Positions 17,428 to 26,171 of a stretch of DNA of 64,000 nucleotides are shown piece by piece. Under the pieces are notes generated by a model. The model did not search any database, had not been told where the DNA came from, and was given only the letters and a program-made list of their open reading frames with translations. The stretch's first letter is position 1. Every line of letters begins with the position of its first letter. The position numbers and the translations under genes are program-made. The stretch is from Bordetella petrii (GTDB taxonomy: Bacteria > Pseudomonadota > Gammaproteobacteria > Burkholderiales > Burkholderiaceae_B): the NCBI RefSeq assembly GCF_000067205.1, contig NC_010170.1:558001-622000 (forward strand), read 5' to 3'.

Positions 17428-18020
17428 CAGCACCGCCCCAAACCGCAAGACGTCACAAGAACCAGCACCGCCCCAAACCGCAAGACGTCACAAGAACCAG
17501 CACCGCCCCAAACCGCAAGACGTCACAAGAACCAGCACCACCCCAAACCGCAAGACGTCACAAGAACCAGCACCACCCCAAACCGCAAGACGTCACAAGA
17601 ACCAGCACCGCCCCAAACCGCAAGACGTCACAAGAACCAGCACCGCCCCAAACCGCAAGACGTCACAAGAACCAGCACCACCCCAAACCGCAAGACGTCA
17701 CAAGAACCAGCACCACCCCAAACCGCAAGACGTCACAAGAACCAGCACCACCCCAAACCGCAAGACGTCACAAGAACCAGCACCACCCCAAACCGCAAGA
17801 CGTCACAAGAACCAGCACCGCCCCAAACCGCAAGACGTCACAAGAACCAGCACCGCCCCAAACCGCAAGACGTCACAAGAACCAGCACCGCCCCAAACCG
17901 CAAGACGTCACAAGAACCAGCACCACCCCAAACCGCAAGACGTCACAAGAACCAGCACCACCCCAAACCGCAAGACGTCACAAGAACCAGCACCACCCCA
18001 AACCGCAAGACGCCACAAAA
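17411..18020. repeat. Seventeen-unit 35-bp tandem array
   Basis: Seventeen full 35-bp units run from 17411 to 18005, followed by a degenerate eighteenth. Units are identical except for one G/A position (CACCGCCCC or CACCACCCC), arranged as GGG AA GG AAAA GGG AAA. Each unit begins with CAAGACGTCACAAGAACC, which is the foot of the right arm of hairpin copy B plus its 3-nt gap and tail. The array therefore looks like an expansion of that boundary. Because 35 is not a multiple of 3 and no stop occurs, all three plus frames stay open and spell the same 35-residue period. Confidence 0.95.
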
Positions 18021-18043
18021 ACCCATCCCCCATGGCGTCAGTG

Positions 18044-19564
18044 CTACGCCGGCCGAGCCCAACCCTTGGCGTGTTCCACGGCCTGCCGCCAGCGGGCCAG
18101 GCGCGCGGCGCGCTGGTCGGCATTCCAGCGCGGCTCGAAGCGGCGCTCTGCTTCCCATTGGCCCGCAAACTCCTCCATGCCCGACCAGAACCCCACCGCC
18201 AACCCCGCCAGCCCCGCCGCGCCGCGCGCCGTCGATTCCGACACGCGCGGCCGCACCACTGGCACGCCCAGCAAGTCGGTCTGCATCTGCATCAACAGGT
18301 CATTGCGCGCCGCGCCGCCATCGACGCGCAGCTCGGACAGCCCGATGCCGCTGTCGGCATTCATGCACGTCAGCAGTTCCGCGCTTTGCAGCGCAATGGC
18401 TTCCAGCGTGGCGCGCGCCACATGGGCGCGCGTCGTGCCGCGCGTCAGCCCCACCAGCGTGCCGCGCGCGTACGGGTCCCAGTCGGGCGCGCCCAGGCCG
18501 GCAAAAGCCGGCACCAGGAACACGTCGTCCGTGTCGGGCACGCTGGCGGCCAGCGCCTCGACCTGGTCGGAGCGCTGGATGATGCCCAGCCCGTCGCGCA
18601 GCCACTGCACCGCCGCGCCGGCCATGAAGACGCCGCCTTCCAGCATATACGTGGGCCGCCCCGCCGGGCCGGCGCCCTGGCCCGGCAGCCCCCAGCCGAT
18701 GGTGGACAGCAGGTTGTTGCGCGACGCCACCGGAGCGTCGCCCACGTTCATCAGCATGAAGCAGCCAGTGCCGTAGGTGTTCTTGGCCATGCCGGGCTTA
18801 AAGCACGCCTGCCCGAACGTGGCGGCCTGCTGGTCGCCCGCGATGCCCGCGATGGGGATCGGGCCGCCGAACCACTCGGGCAAGGCGCGGCCCACTTCGG
18901 CGCTGCTGGGGGCCACCGACGGCAGCACGCTGCGCGGGATGTCCAGCAGGGCCAGGATTTCGTCGTTCCAGTCTTGCGTGTGGATGTCGTACAGCAGCGT
19001 GCGCGAGGCATTGCTGGGGTCGGTGCTGTGCACCTGCCCGCCCGTCAGCTGCCACACCAGCCAGGTGTCGACCGTGCCGAAGGCCAGCTCGCCGCGCTGC
19101 GCGGCTTGCCGCGCGCCCGGCACATTGTCGAGCAGCCAGGCCAGCTTGGTGCCCGAAAAATAGGCGTCCAGCACCAGCCCGGTACGCGCCTGCAGCAGGC
19201 GGTCGTGGCCCTGCTCGCGCAGCTTGTCGCACAAGGGGGCGGTGCGCCGGTCTTGCCAGACCAGCGCGCGGGCCAGCGGGCGGCCGCTGGCGCGGTCCCA
19301 GATCAGCGTGGTTTCGCGCTGGTTGGTGATGCCGATGGCGGCCACGTCGGCCGCGCTGGCGCCCGCATTGCGCAGCGCCTCGCGGGCCACGTCGAGCTGG
19401 CTTTGCCAGATTTCGCCGGCATCGTGCTCGACCCAGCCGGGCTGCGGATAGTATTGGCGGAATTCGCGTTGGCCCACGCCGCGCGCCTGGCCCTGGCGGT
19501 CGAACACGATGGCGCGCGAACTGGTGGTGCCTTGATCCAGGGCCAGGATGAACGATTTCGTCAC
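18044..19564 (-). CDS. glpK: Glycerol kinase
   Basis: This 506-residue FGGY-family sugar kinase is of the exact usual length. The N-terminal phosphate-binding LALDQGTTSSRAIVF (about 8-22), the ITNQRETT segment, FSGTKLAWLLDN, TYGTGCFMLMN and the C-terminal LRVDGGAARNDLLMQ are diagnostic for GlpK. It phosphorylates glycerol to sn-glycerol 3-phosphate. No glpF, glpD or glpR is adjacent. The MFS gene upstream is on the same strand with a 52-bp gap. The 3' end lies 23 bp from the 35-bp array, so transcripts may run into it. Confidence 0.97.
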   Translation of the reverse strand: MTKSFILALDQGTTSSRAIVFDRQGQARGVGQREFRQYYPQPGWVEHDAGEIWQSQLDVAREALRNAGASAADVAAIGITNQRETTLIWDRASGRPLARALVWQDRRTAPLCDKLREQGHDRLLQARTGLVLDAYFSGTKLAWLLDNVPGARQAAQRGELAFGTVDTWLVWQLTGGQVHSTDPSNASRTLLYDIHTQDWNDEILALLDIPRSVLPSVAPSSAEVGRALPEWFGGPIPIAGIAGDQQAATFGQACFKPGMAKNTYGTGCFMLMNVGDAPVASRNNLLSTIGWGLPGQGAGPAGRPTYMLEGGVFMAGAAVQWLRDGLGIIQRSDQVEALAASVPDTDDVFLVPAFAGLGAPDWDPYARGTLVGLTRGTTRAHVARATLEAIALQSAELLTCMNADSGIGLSELRVDGGAARNDLLMQMQTDLLGVPVVRPRVSESTARGAAGLAGLAVGFWSGMEEFAGQWEAERRFEPRWNADQRAARLARWRQAVEHAKGWARPA

Positions 19565-19616
19565 GTAGAACCTGTTTAGCCGTTGATGCCGAAAAGAGCC
19601 CCGCCTGCGCGTGGCT

Positions 19617-21047
19617 CTACCCTTGCAACTGGGCCCCGGCGGAGGGCGACAGCCTGCGGAACGACAGCAGCGAGGCCGCGCACAAACCGCCGATGACCAG
19701 GAACGCCACGACCGTGTCGCCGATAGCGACGTGGTCGGCGCCGCGCACGGCCATGCTGAGGTTCAGCGTGACCGCGGCCACCCCCACCCCGAGGCTGATG
19801 CCCAGCTGCTGGGCCATGGCCGCGAAGCTGCTGGCGCTGCTCATGCGTTCGGGCGGGATGTCGGCATAGGTTAGCGTATTTACGCCGGTGAACTGCAGCG
19901 AACGGAAGAAGCCGCCGGCCAGCAGGATGCCGATCAGCAGCCATACCGGCGTGGTGGCCGTGAAGGCGGCACAGGCCACGATGAACAGCCCCGTGAGCAC
20001 GGCATTGACGGTCAGCACGCGCCGGAAGCCAAAGCGCTGCACGATCGGCGTGGCCACGAATTTCATCAGCAGCGCGCCGGCGGCGCTGGCGAAGGTGATG
20101 AGCCCGGCCGAAAACGGCGTCAGGCCGAAGCCCACTTGCAACTGCACGGCCAGCAGGAACGGCATGGCGCCCACCGCGAAGCGGCACAGGTTGCCGCCCA
20201 GCACCGAGATGGCGAACGTGGGCTCGCGCAGCAGGGTCAGGTCGATGATGGGGTGGGCGGCGCGCCTGGCGTGCAGCACGTAAAGCGCACCGCACAGCAG
20301 GCCCGTGGCGGCCAGGCTTGCCACCGCCAGCGGCGGAATCAGGCTGTGTCCCAGCGCCTCGAACGCGCTCACCAGGGTGGCCAGGCAAATGGCGCTGAGC
20401 AGGAAGCCCAGCCAGTCGAGCCGCGGCGTCGAGGCCTCGCGGATCTCGGGCACGTAGCGGCGCACCAGGGCAATACCCAGGATACCGATAGGGATATTGA
20501 TCAGGAAGATCCAGTGCCACGACATGTACGTGACCATGAAGCCGCCCAGGGGCGGGCCGATCACCGGGCCCAGCAGCGCCGGGATGGACAGGAACGACAT
20601 GGCCTTGAGCAGGTCTTGCTTGGGCACCACGCGCAGCAGGATGATGCGGCCCACCGGCACCATCATGGCGCCGGCAATGCCCTGGACGATGCGGGCCAGC
20701 ACCAGCTGGGTCAGGTTCTGTGACAGGGCGCAGGCCACCGAACTGAGCGTGAAGAGGGCGATGGCCGCCATGAAGACGCGCCGCGCGCCGTAGCGGTCGG
20801 CCGCCCAGCCGCTGACCGGTACGAATACCGCCACGGCCAGCAGGTACGACGTAATGGCCACGTTCAGCCGCACCGCGGTCGAGCCCAGGGCCTGCGCCAT
20901 GACGGGCAGGGCCGTGGCGACCACGGTGGAGTCGAGCATTTGCATGAAGAGCGCGCACCCGACGATGAAGGGAATCATCCGGGCCGCGCGGGCGGCGTCC
21001 TGGGGCGGAGAGGAAGGTGAGGGAGAGCTGGCGGTGTCGGCAGGCAT
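19617..21047 (-). CDS. MFS drug/H+ antiporter, DHA2 (EmrB/QacA) type
   Basis: The start at 21047 (MPADTASS) was chosen because upstream codons in the same frame are not hydrophobic and run back past the DUF3460 gene; the Shine-Dalgarno is weak. The 476-residue protein starts its first span near residue 25 (IPFIVGCALFMQMLDSTVV). It has the DHA2 motif LDSTVVATALP and motif A GWAADRYGARRVF. Motif C-like glycines occur in ALLGPVIGPPLGGFMV. About 12-14 spans are visible. It most likely exports toxic organic compounds; the substrate is unknown. Confidence 0.92.
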   Translation of the reverse strand: MPADTASSPSPSSPPQDAARAARMIPFIVGCALFMQMLDSTVVATALPVMAQALGSTAVRLNVAITSYLLAVAVFVPVSGWAADRYGARRVFMAAIALFTLSSVACALSQNLTQLVLARIVQGIAGAMMVPVGRIILLRVVPKQDLLKAMSFLSIPALLGPVIGPPLGGFMVTYMSWHWIFLINIPIGILGIALVRRYVPEIREASTPRLDWLGFLLSAICLATLVSAFEALGHSLIPPLAVASLAATGLLCGALYVLHARRAAHPIIDLTLLREPTFAISVLGGNLCRFAVGAMPFLLAVQLQVGFGLTPFSAGLITFASAAGALLMKFVATPIVQRFGFRRVLTVNAVLTGLFIVACAAFTATTPVWLLIGILLAGGFFRSLQFTGVNTLTYADIPPERMSSASSFAAMAQQLGISLGVGVAAVTLNLSMAVRGADHVAIGDTVVAFLVIGGLCAASLLSFRRLSPSAGAQLQG

Positions 21048-21149
21048 GTCGGCAGGGGACAGGGGAGCCCCTCGATTGTAACGCCGACGGCTGCCCGGGG
21101 CTGAAGTAAACTCGGGTGATCCGCAACTTGTGCAAATCACGTTGGTGCC

Positions 21150-21338
21150 ATGGCAAGCAATTACGAATCCGAAATCACCCGCTTCCTGAAGGCCTACAAG
21201 GCGTCGCATCCCGACGTCGAGCAGCGCCAGCGCGAAGGCCGCGCCCGGTTGTGGGACAAACCCCAGAATACCGAGCTGCTCGAAGGCTTTCGCGCGGCTC
21301 GCGTACCGCAAAAGCCGTATGTATATCAGGCCGAGTAG
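21150..21338 (+). CDS. DUF3460 family small protein
   Basis: This 62-residue protein (MASNYESEITRFLKAYKASH, ending RVPQKPYVYQAE) matches DUF3460, a short family of unknown function found in betaproteobacteria. The length is typical of the family. It is soluble and charged, with no signal peptide. It lies 62 bp upstream of scpA in the same direction, as in related genomes, and may be co-transcribed with it. Confidence 0.85.
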   Translation: MASNYESEITRFLKAYKASHPDVEQRQREGRARLWDKPQNTELLEGFRAARVPQKPYVYQAE

Positions 21339-21400
21339 GTGAAACCCACCCGGAAGCGCTGCGAGCAGCGTGACGGCAACCTGATACGCACACGGCGCCC

Positions 21401-22288
21401 ATGACCTCGAATTCCCCCGTTTCCGGCGAAGCCCTGGCCGCCCTGGTCGAGCCGCCGGTCGACAGCACGCCCGACGTCGTCGACAGCGTGGCGTTCGCGC
21501 GCCTGTACGGCGAGCCGCTGTTTCAGCTGCCCACCGACCTGTACATTCCGCCGGACGCGCTGGAAGTCTTCCTGGAAACCTTCGAGGGGCCGCTCGACCT
21601 GCTGCTGTACCTGATCCGCAAGCAGAATTTCAACGTGCTCGACATTCCGATGGCGGATGTCACGCGGCAGTACCTGTCGTACGTCGAGCAGATCCGCCTG
21701 CACAACCTCGAACTGGCGGCCGAATACCTGCTGATGGCGGCCATGCTTATCGAGATCAAGTCGCGCATGCTGCTGCCGGTCAAGAAAACCGACACCGGCG
21801 AAGAGCCCGAAGACCCGCGCGCCGAACTGGTGCGGCGCCTGCTCGAATACGAGCAGATGAAACTGGCGGCGCAGAAGCTCGATGCCCTGCCGCAGCTGGG
21901 CCGCGACTTCAAGAGCGCCCAGGCGGTGGCCGACATCACCACCGAGCGCATGCTGCCCGACGTCAGCGTCGACGACCTGCGCGCCGCGTGGGCCGATATT
22001 ATCAAGCGCGCCAAGCTGAACCAGCATCACCACATCACGCGCGAACAGCTTTCCGTGCGCGACCACATGACGCACATCCTGCGGCGCCTGAACGACGTGC
22101 GCTTCATGGAATTCGGCGAACTCTTCATGGAGCGCATCCGCGAGGGCGCGCCGGTGGCGGTGGTGGTAGTGCATTTCATCGCCATGCTCGAATTGGCGCG
22201 CGAGTCGCTGCTGGACATCACCCAGGCCGAGCCCTACGCGCCCATCTATGTGCGCCTGGCCTATACCAGCGTAGCCGCCGCCGCCTGA
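21401..22288 (+). CDS. scpA: Segregation and condensation protein A (kleisin)
   Basis: This 295-residue ScpA kleisin bridges the SMC heads in the bacterial condensin complex. The N-terminal SMC-neck binding helices are clear (VFLETFEGPLDLLLYLIRKQ, then DIPMADVTRQYLSYVE). The middle segment EYLLMAAMLIEIKSRMLLP is a family hallmark, and the C-terminal winged helix (VVVHFIAMLELARESLLDI) binds the other head. The first 40 residues are a poorly conserved extension. No scpB is seen; panC follows by 38 bp. Confidence 0.95.
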   Translation: MTSNSPVSGEALAALVEPPVDSTPDVVDSVAFARLYGEPLFQLPTDLYIPPDALEVFLETFEGPLDLLLYLIRKQNFNVLDIPMADVTRQYLSYVEQIRLHNLELAAEYLLMAAMLIEIKSRMLLPVKKTDTGEEPEDPRAELVRRLLEYEQMKLAAQKLDALPQLGRDFKSAQAVADITTERMLPDVSVDDLRAAWADIIKRAKLNQHHHITREQLSVRDHMTHILRRLNDVRFMEFGELFMERIREGAPVAVVVVHFIAMLELARESLLDITQAEPYAPIYVRLAYTSVAAAA

Positions 22289-22326
22289 GCGGCCCGGCGG
22301 CCGCCGATCGTTCCCGGAGACCCCCC

Positions 22327-23169
22327 TTGAAAGTCGTCCACACCATCCAGGAATTGCGCGATCACCTGCGCGGCCAGAACCGCGTGTCGTTCGTGCCTAC
22401 CATGGGCAACCTGCACGAAGGCCACCTGGCCCTGATGAAGCTGGCGCGCCAGCATGGCGATCCGGTGGTGGCCAGCATTTTCGTCAACCGCCTGCAGTTC
22501 GGCCCCAACGAAGATTTCGACCGCTATCCGCGAACCCTGCGCGACGACATAGAAAAACTCGAGAAAGCGCGCGACGTCTACGTGCTGTTCGCCCCCGACG
22601 AGCGCGAGATGTACCCCGAGCCGCAGAATTATCGCGTGCAGCCCCCTGACGACCTTGGCGACATCCTGGAAGGCGAGTTCCGGCCGGGGTTTTTCGGCGG
22701 GGTCAGCACGGTGGTGCTGAAACTGCTTTCGTGCGTACAGCCGCGCGTGGCGGTGTTCGGCAAAAAAGACTATCAACAGCTGATGATCGTGCGCAACATG
22801 TGCCGCCAGTTCCAGCTGCCGGTAGACATCGTCGCGCACGAGACCGTGCGCGCCGACGATGGCCTGGCCCTGTCGTCGCGCAACCGCTATTTGTCGCCGG
22901 CCGAGCGGGCCGAAGCGCCGGCGCTGTATCAGGCGCTGCAATCGCTGCGCCAGCAAGTGGCCGCGGGCGCGCGCGACCTGCCGGCCATCGAGCGCGAAGC
23001 CGCGCAGGCTTTGGCCGCGCGCGGCTGGCAGGTGGATTACCTGGCGGTGCGCCGCCAGCGCGACCTGCAGACTCCCCAGCCGCAAGACCTGTCCGCCGGC
23101 GAACCGCTGGTGGCCCTGGCGGCCGCCAAGCTGGGCGCCACGCGCCTTATCGACAACCTCGAACTGTAG
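22327..23169 (+). CDS. panC: Pantothenate synthetase
   Basis: The start is TTG at 22327 ([13 protein letters not shown]), supported by GGAGA 7-11 bp upstream and by the family's N-terminus. The 280-residue enzyme joins pantoate and beta-alanine with ATP. The HIGH-like motif is HEGH at 30-33 in [30 protein letters not shown] and the KMSKS-equivalent SSRNRYLS are intact. It is translated just after scpA. No panB or panD is nearby. Confidence 0.96.
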
Positions 23170-23194
23170 CGGGGCGGCGCGGCGCCAGCCCCGC
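23169..23194 (+). terminator. GC-rich hairpin after panC
   Basis: Arms GCGGGGC (23169-23175) and GCCCCGC (23188-23194) form a 7-bp stem starting at the panC stop codon. No T-tract follows, so it is at best a weak or Rho-assisted terminator. Confidence 0.3.
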
Positions 23195-23207
23195 GCGAAA
23201 TCATGTC

Positions 23208-23223
23208 CTGTCAGCTTTGACAG
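23208..23223. promoter_or_regulatory. Palindrome CTGTCA-N4-TGACAG upstream of the LuxR gene
   Basis: A perfect 6+4+6 palindrome lies 63 bp upstream of the LuxR start, in the short gap after panC. Dyads of this size are typical dimeric regulator sites, and LuxR-type proteins bind such dyads, so autoregulation is possible. No clear -10/-35 pair accompanies it. Confidence 0.4.
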
Positions 23224-23286
23224 CTACATCGGCCCCGGTGGCCCTGTCAGACTGCCCTGCAACTCGACAATGCAGGAGACCCCCTC

Positions 23287-23520
23287 ATGCAGGATTCCCT
23301 GTCGTCCGGCAGTGTCGTGGGCCGGCTCACTCCGCGCGAGCGGCAGGTTGTGTCGTACCTGGCCGCGGGCAAGCCCAACAAGGTGGTGGCCATCGAGCTC
23401 GGCATTTCGCTGCGCACCGCCGAAGCCCACCGCGCGCGCATCTTCCGCAAGCTGGGCGTGCGCAACACGCTTGAACTCGCCTGCACCCTGTGCCGCCATG
23501 GCGGCCGTTCAAGATCCTAG
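23287..23520 (+). CDS. Single-domain LuxR/GerE DNA-binding protein
   Basis: The 77-residue protein consists of little more than a GerE helix-turn-helix (about 14-70: LTPRERQVVSYLAAGKPNK, then VVAIELGISLRTAEAHR and IFRKLGVRNTLEL). All conserved positions of the four-helix LuxR fold are present. It has no receiver or autoinducer domain, so it is either a GerE-like constitutive regulator or the remnant of a longer response regulator (FixJ-type heads are similar). AGGAGA lies 7-8 nt before the ATG, which supports real expression. Targets are unknown; the nearest gene downstream is convergent. Confidence 0.85.
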   Translation: MQDSLSSGSVVGRLTPRERQVVSYLAAGKPNKVVAIELGISLRTAEAHRARIFRKLGVRNTLELACTLCRHGGRSRS

Positions 23521-23537
23521 TCCGCGGGTAATGCGTG

Positions 23538-25625
23538 CTAGCGTGCCGGGCCGTCCGCGGCAGTGATGCCGGTGCCGGCCGCCGCCGGGGTGAGGGTTGC
23601 CGTCGCGGCGGTCACCGGCCCGGTTGCCGTAGCGGTCAGCGCGCCCGCGGTCGGGATGCGCGGGCCGAAGGGCCCGCCGCCCGCCATCGGCAGGCCGCCC
23701 AGCGCCGCTTCGGCCGCCCATACGCCATCGCGGCGCGCCAGCACCTGGTACGTCTGCAACTGGCCGGCGCTGCGCGCCACGACATACAGCGTGCCTTGCA
23801 GGAAGCGCATGGCGGGCAGCGAGGCTGCGTGCGCCTCAAGCCGGGTCGGCCGCCCGTCTTCCACCAGCCACAGCGGACCTCCCTGGCGTTCCAGCACCGC
23901 CACTGCCACCTCGCCATCCTGGTCGGCGCCGACGGCGGGCCGCCCCACGTATTCGACGCCCAGGTCCACGGCCGGACTCCAGCGCAACACTTGCGTGGCG
24001 GTATCGGCCGGCGCCGGGGCGGCGTCCTGCACAATGCGCAGCAAATGCCGGGTGGCGTGGTCGCGCAGATACAGTTCGATCAGGCCTTGCGCGTTGCGTA
24101 TGGCCGCCAGCCCGCCGCCGCAGCGAGGGGCCGGCACGCGCTGCCACGGGGCCCAGGCGGCCTCGTCCTGCGAGCCGCGCTGGCGGGTGACGTACAGCCA
24201 GCCGTCGCGGTCGATGGCGAACGCCCAGTAGCGGCTGTCGGCGTCTTTGGCTATGGCCGCGTTGCCTACCGCGCGGGGCAATTGAGGCAGCGCCTGCCAG
24301 GGCGTCCAGCCGCTGTCCAGGCCGCGCAGCGCGGTCCAGTGATACAGGCCGTCGTTGCCCATGACCACGGCGGCCGCGTCGCCGCGCGGCGCCACCGCCG
24401 GCGGCCGGGCCGCCCGCACGCCGGCCAGGGCCTGCCAGCCCTTCCAGGTGCCGTCCAGATTCTGCTTGTTGATCCACAGGCCGCCCAGCGTATCGCGCGC
24501 CAGTATCCCCACGGATGAATCCGGGTAGGCGAACGACACCAGCGGCCCGGCGGTGCGCCCGCCCAGCGTGTTCCAGCGCCCGCTGCGGGTGTCCCACATA
24601 TTGACGGCATCGTTGGCTTCGCCGGCGGCGAACACCATCAGCCCGCCTTGCGGGTCGGCAAAGAGCTCGGGCGCCACGTCGTGGCGCGATACGTAGTACG
24701 AGCGGCGCACCCAGGCCGCGGCCGGGCCGGCGGGTTCCTTGCATCCGGCAGGCCCCGAGCAATAGTGGTAGTCGTTCCAGGCGTACTGCCGGAAAATTTC
24801 CGATTTGCTGGCGATTTCGGCGTCGGCCAGGTTGGCCTCGCGTTCCTGGCTGGGGTAGTCGATGTAGCCGGTTTCGGCATAATTGCCCGGCGTCTGGGCA
24901 ATGGCTTCGCGCACCAGGCGCGCGCTGGCGATGTGGTCGGGGTGTCCGTGGCCGGCGCAGCGCCAGCACAATTTTGTGTACGGCACGCTGATCGTGTCGT
25001 CGAGGTGCCGCACGGTGGTGGGGCCGTAGCCGCCGATGATGGCGGCCAGCGTGTGCACCAGGTCGGCGCGGCGGTATGTCTCGTGGTACGGGCCCAGCGT
25101 GTCGGCGGTCATGCCCGGCACGGATTCGGCCTGGCTCAGCGGGGTCAGGCTGCCCCAGCCTTTGCCCAGCCAGGGGTCTTTCAGGCGCATGTGCCATAGC
25201 TGGACATGCGGGTTGCCCTGCAGCGTGAAGCGGGCGACGTGGTAGGCGCCGACCTGCACGGTGTCTGCTTTCCACAAGTCGGGCTGCTTGGCCATGTAGG
25301 CATAGGCCGCGCGCACGCCGCGTTCGCGGCCCAGCATGTAGGGTTCGCCTTCGCCGGCGTCGCTGGCGGTCAGGTACACCACCTGCACGCAGCCCCCGGC
25401 CTCGATGTTCGAGGCGATGTCGGGGTTCATGAACAGCAGGTCGTCATCCAGGTGGGCGACGAAGGCCAGGTCTTTGATGCCGCGGCATTCGGCGAGGGTG
25501 GGGGGCGCGGCGGCGGCGACCGGCAGGGCGGGTGCGGCAGCGGCCGCGCCGGCGCAGGCAAACCAGGCCAGGCCGGGCAACAGGAAACGGATGGCGCGCA
25601 GGCAGCGGGCCGGAACGAAGCGCAT
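23538..25625 (-). CDS. Secreted PIG-L family deacetylase with C-terminal propeller-like domain
   Basis: This 695-residue protein starts with a signal peptide (about 1-31, ending AGAAAAA). The PIG-L/LmbE deacetylase domain (about 50-300) has the zinc motif AHLDDD with His58, Asp60 and Asp61, and the distal GHGHPDH near residue 225. From about 310 to 680 there are repeated Trp/Gly-rich blades (GGLWINKQNLDGTWKGWQAL; DSRYWAFAIDRDGWLYV; DGEVAVAVLERQGGPLWLV). These resemble the PLL/fucolectin-like or tectonin propellers that bind sugars. PIG-L enzymes remove N-acetyl groups from GlcNAc-containing molecules. A secreted enzyme with a lectin-like tail would act on surface or external glycans; the substrate is inferred. 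Confidence 0.88.
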   Translation of the reverse strand: MRFVPARCLRAIRFLLPGLAWFACAGAAAAAPALPVAAAAPPTLAECRGIKDLAFVAHLDDDLLFMNPDIASNIEAGGCVQVVYLTASDAGEGEPYMLGRERGVRAAYAYMAKQPDLWKADTVQVGAYHVARFTLQGNPHVQLWHMRLKDPWLGKGWGSLTPLSQAESVPGMTADTLGPYHETYRRADLVHTLAAIIGGYGPTTVRHLDDTISVPYTKLCWRCAGHGHPDHIASARLVREAIAQTPGNYAETGYIDYPSQEREANLADAEIASKSEIFRQYAWNDYHYCSGPAGCKEPAGPAAAWVRRSYYVSRHDVAPELFADPQGGLMVFAAGEANDAVNMWDTRSGRWNTLGGRTAGPLVSFAYPDSSVGILARDTLGGLWINKQNLDGTWKGWQALAGVRAARPPAVAPRGDAAAVVMGNDGLYHWTALRGLDSGWTPWQALPQLPRAVGNAAIAKDADSRYWAFAIDRDGWLYVTRQRGSQDEAAWAPWQRVPAPRCGGGLAAIRNAQGLIELYLRDHATRHLLRIVQDAAPAPADTATQVLRWSPAVDLGVEYVGRPAVGADQDGEVAVAVLERQGGPLWLVEDGRPTRLEAHAASLPAMRFLQGTLYVVARSAGQLQTYQVLARRDGVWAAEAALGGLPMAGGGPFGPRIPTAGALTATATGPVTAATATLTPAAAGTGITAADGPAR

Positions 25626-25796
25626 GGATCGTCAGGCGGACGACAACCCGATACGGAGCCTGGCGGTGAGCTGCGTCAGCCCGGGTATCCTGGTGGCGTA
25701 ACGTCGTTGTTATACGGTGCGCGGCGAGTATAGCGGGTCGCTCGCGCGGGTGCTATCGGGGGTGGCCTGGGGTTCGGAGCTTGCGTGGTGGGAGGC

Positions 25797-25940
25797 GTTC
25801 TTGCACCGTCCCGTGGCGTGCGGCCGGGCGGGGGCGGCGCCCGTGCGTCGGGCTCGGGCGCAACCACGCGCCCTCGGCCTGCTGCGCAGGCTGCCCCGCC
25901 GCCCAACGCGCCGCCCCCGCCCGGCCGCACGCCAAGGGAC
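25797..25940 (-). repeat. Long hairpin element, copy C (reverse orientation)
   Basis: Arms at 25808-25840 and 25908-25940 pair over 33 bp with one mismatch. The core is on the minus strand relative to copies A, B and E. Read in core orientation the inner stems are GCCTGC/GCAGGC and GGGCGC/GCGCCC, and the tail octamer GCAAGAAC (plus-strand GTTCTTGC at 25797-25804) follows after 3 nt. It lies about 180 bp upstream of the PIG-L start codon. Confidence 0.9.
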
Positions 25941-26050
25941 TGCGGACGGCGAATGCCGATCAGGTGTGTGGTGCTCGTGGGGTGTCAGACACCGGTCGTC
26001 AGACACTGGCCGCGGGACGCGCTGCGCGTGGTGAAGCGCTGACGCTTAAT

Positions 26051-26083
26051 CAGGTGTCTGACTCCCGGAGGGTGTCAGACACC
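26051..26083. repeat. Dispersed palindromic repeat
   Basis: GGTGTCTGA (26053-26061) pairs with TCAGACACC (26075-26083). Two partial copies of TCAGACAC lie just before it at about 25985-26006. It is the same family as at 4090. Confidence 0.8.
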
Positions 26084-26171
26084 GGGCCGTTTCTTCGCGG
26101 CGGGCGCGCCGCGTGCGGGTCAACAGCGATGCCTATCCGTGTCCGTTAGCGCGCAGCGCGTTGACGGGCCT

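Larger units (their letters stand above)
25626..26171. other. Repeat-rich gap between the PIG-L and lipoprotein genes
   Basis: This 546-bp stretch carries hairpin element C (25797-25940) and, between about 25980 and 26090, several copies of the TCAGACACC palindrome family. A small CG-rich dyad (GCGC-GCA-GCGC) lies near 26150. No coding region and no clear promoter for the PIG-L gene could be picked out. Confidence 0.6.

Noticed and set aside
17411..18020. 35-bp array as a CRISPR
   Set aside because: Repeats are contiguous with no unique spacers and no cas genes are present.
17229..19579. Very long plus-strand reading frames across the 35-bp array and into glpK
   Set aside because: They arise because the 35-bp unit lacks stops in any plus frame and because glpK antisense is open. 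They have no ribosome binding site and all three frames spell the same repeated peptide.
21048..21311. 88-residue N-terminal extension of the MFS transporter
   Set aside because: It overlaps the DUF3460 gene antisense, has no transporter-like residues, and the first span starts shortly after the 21047 ATG.
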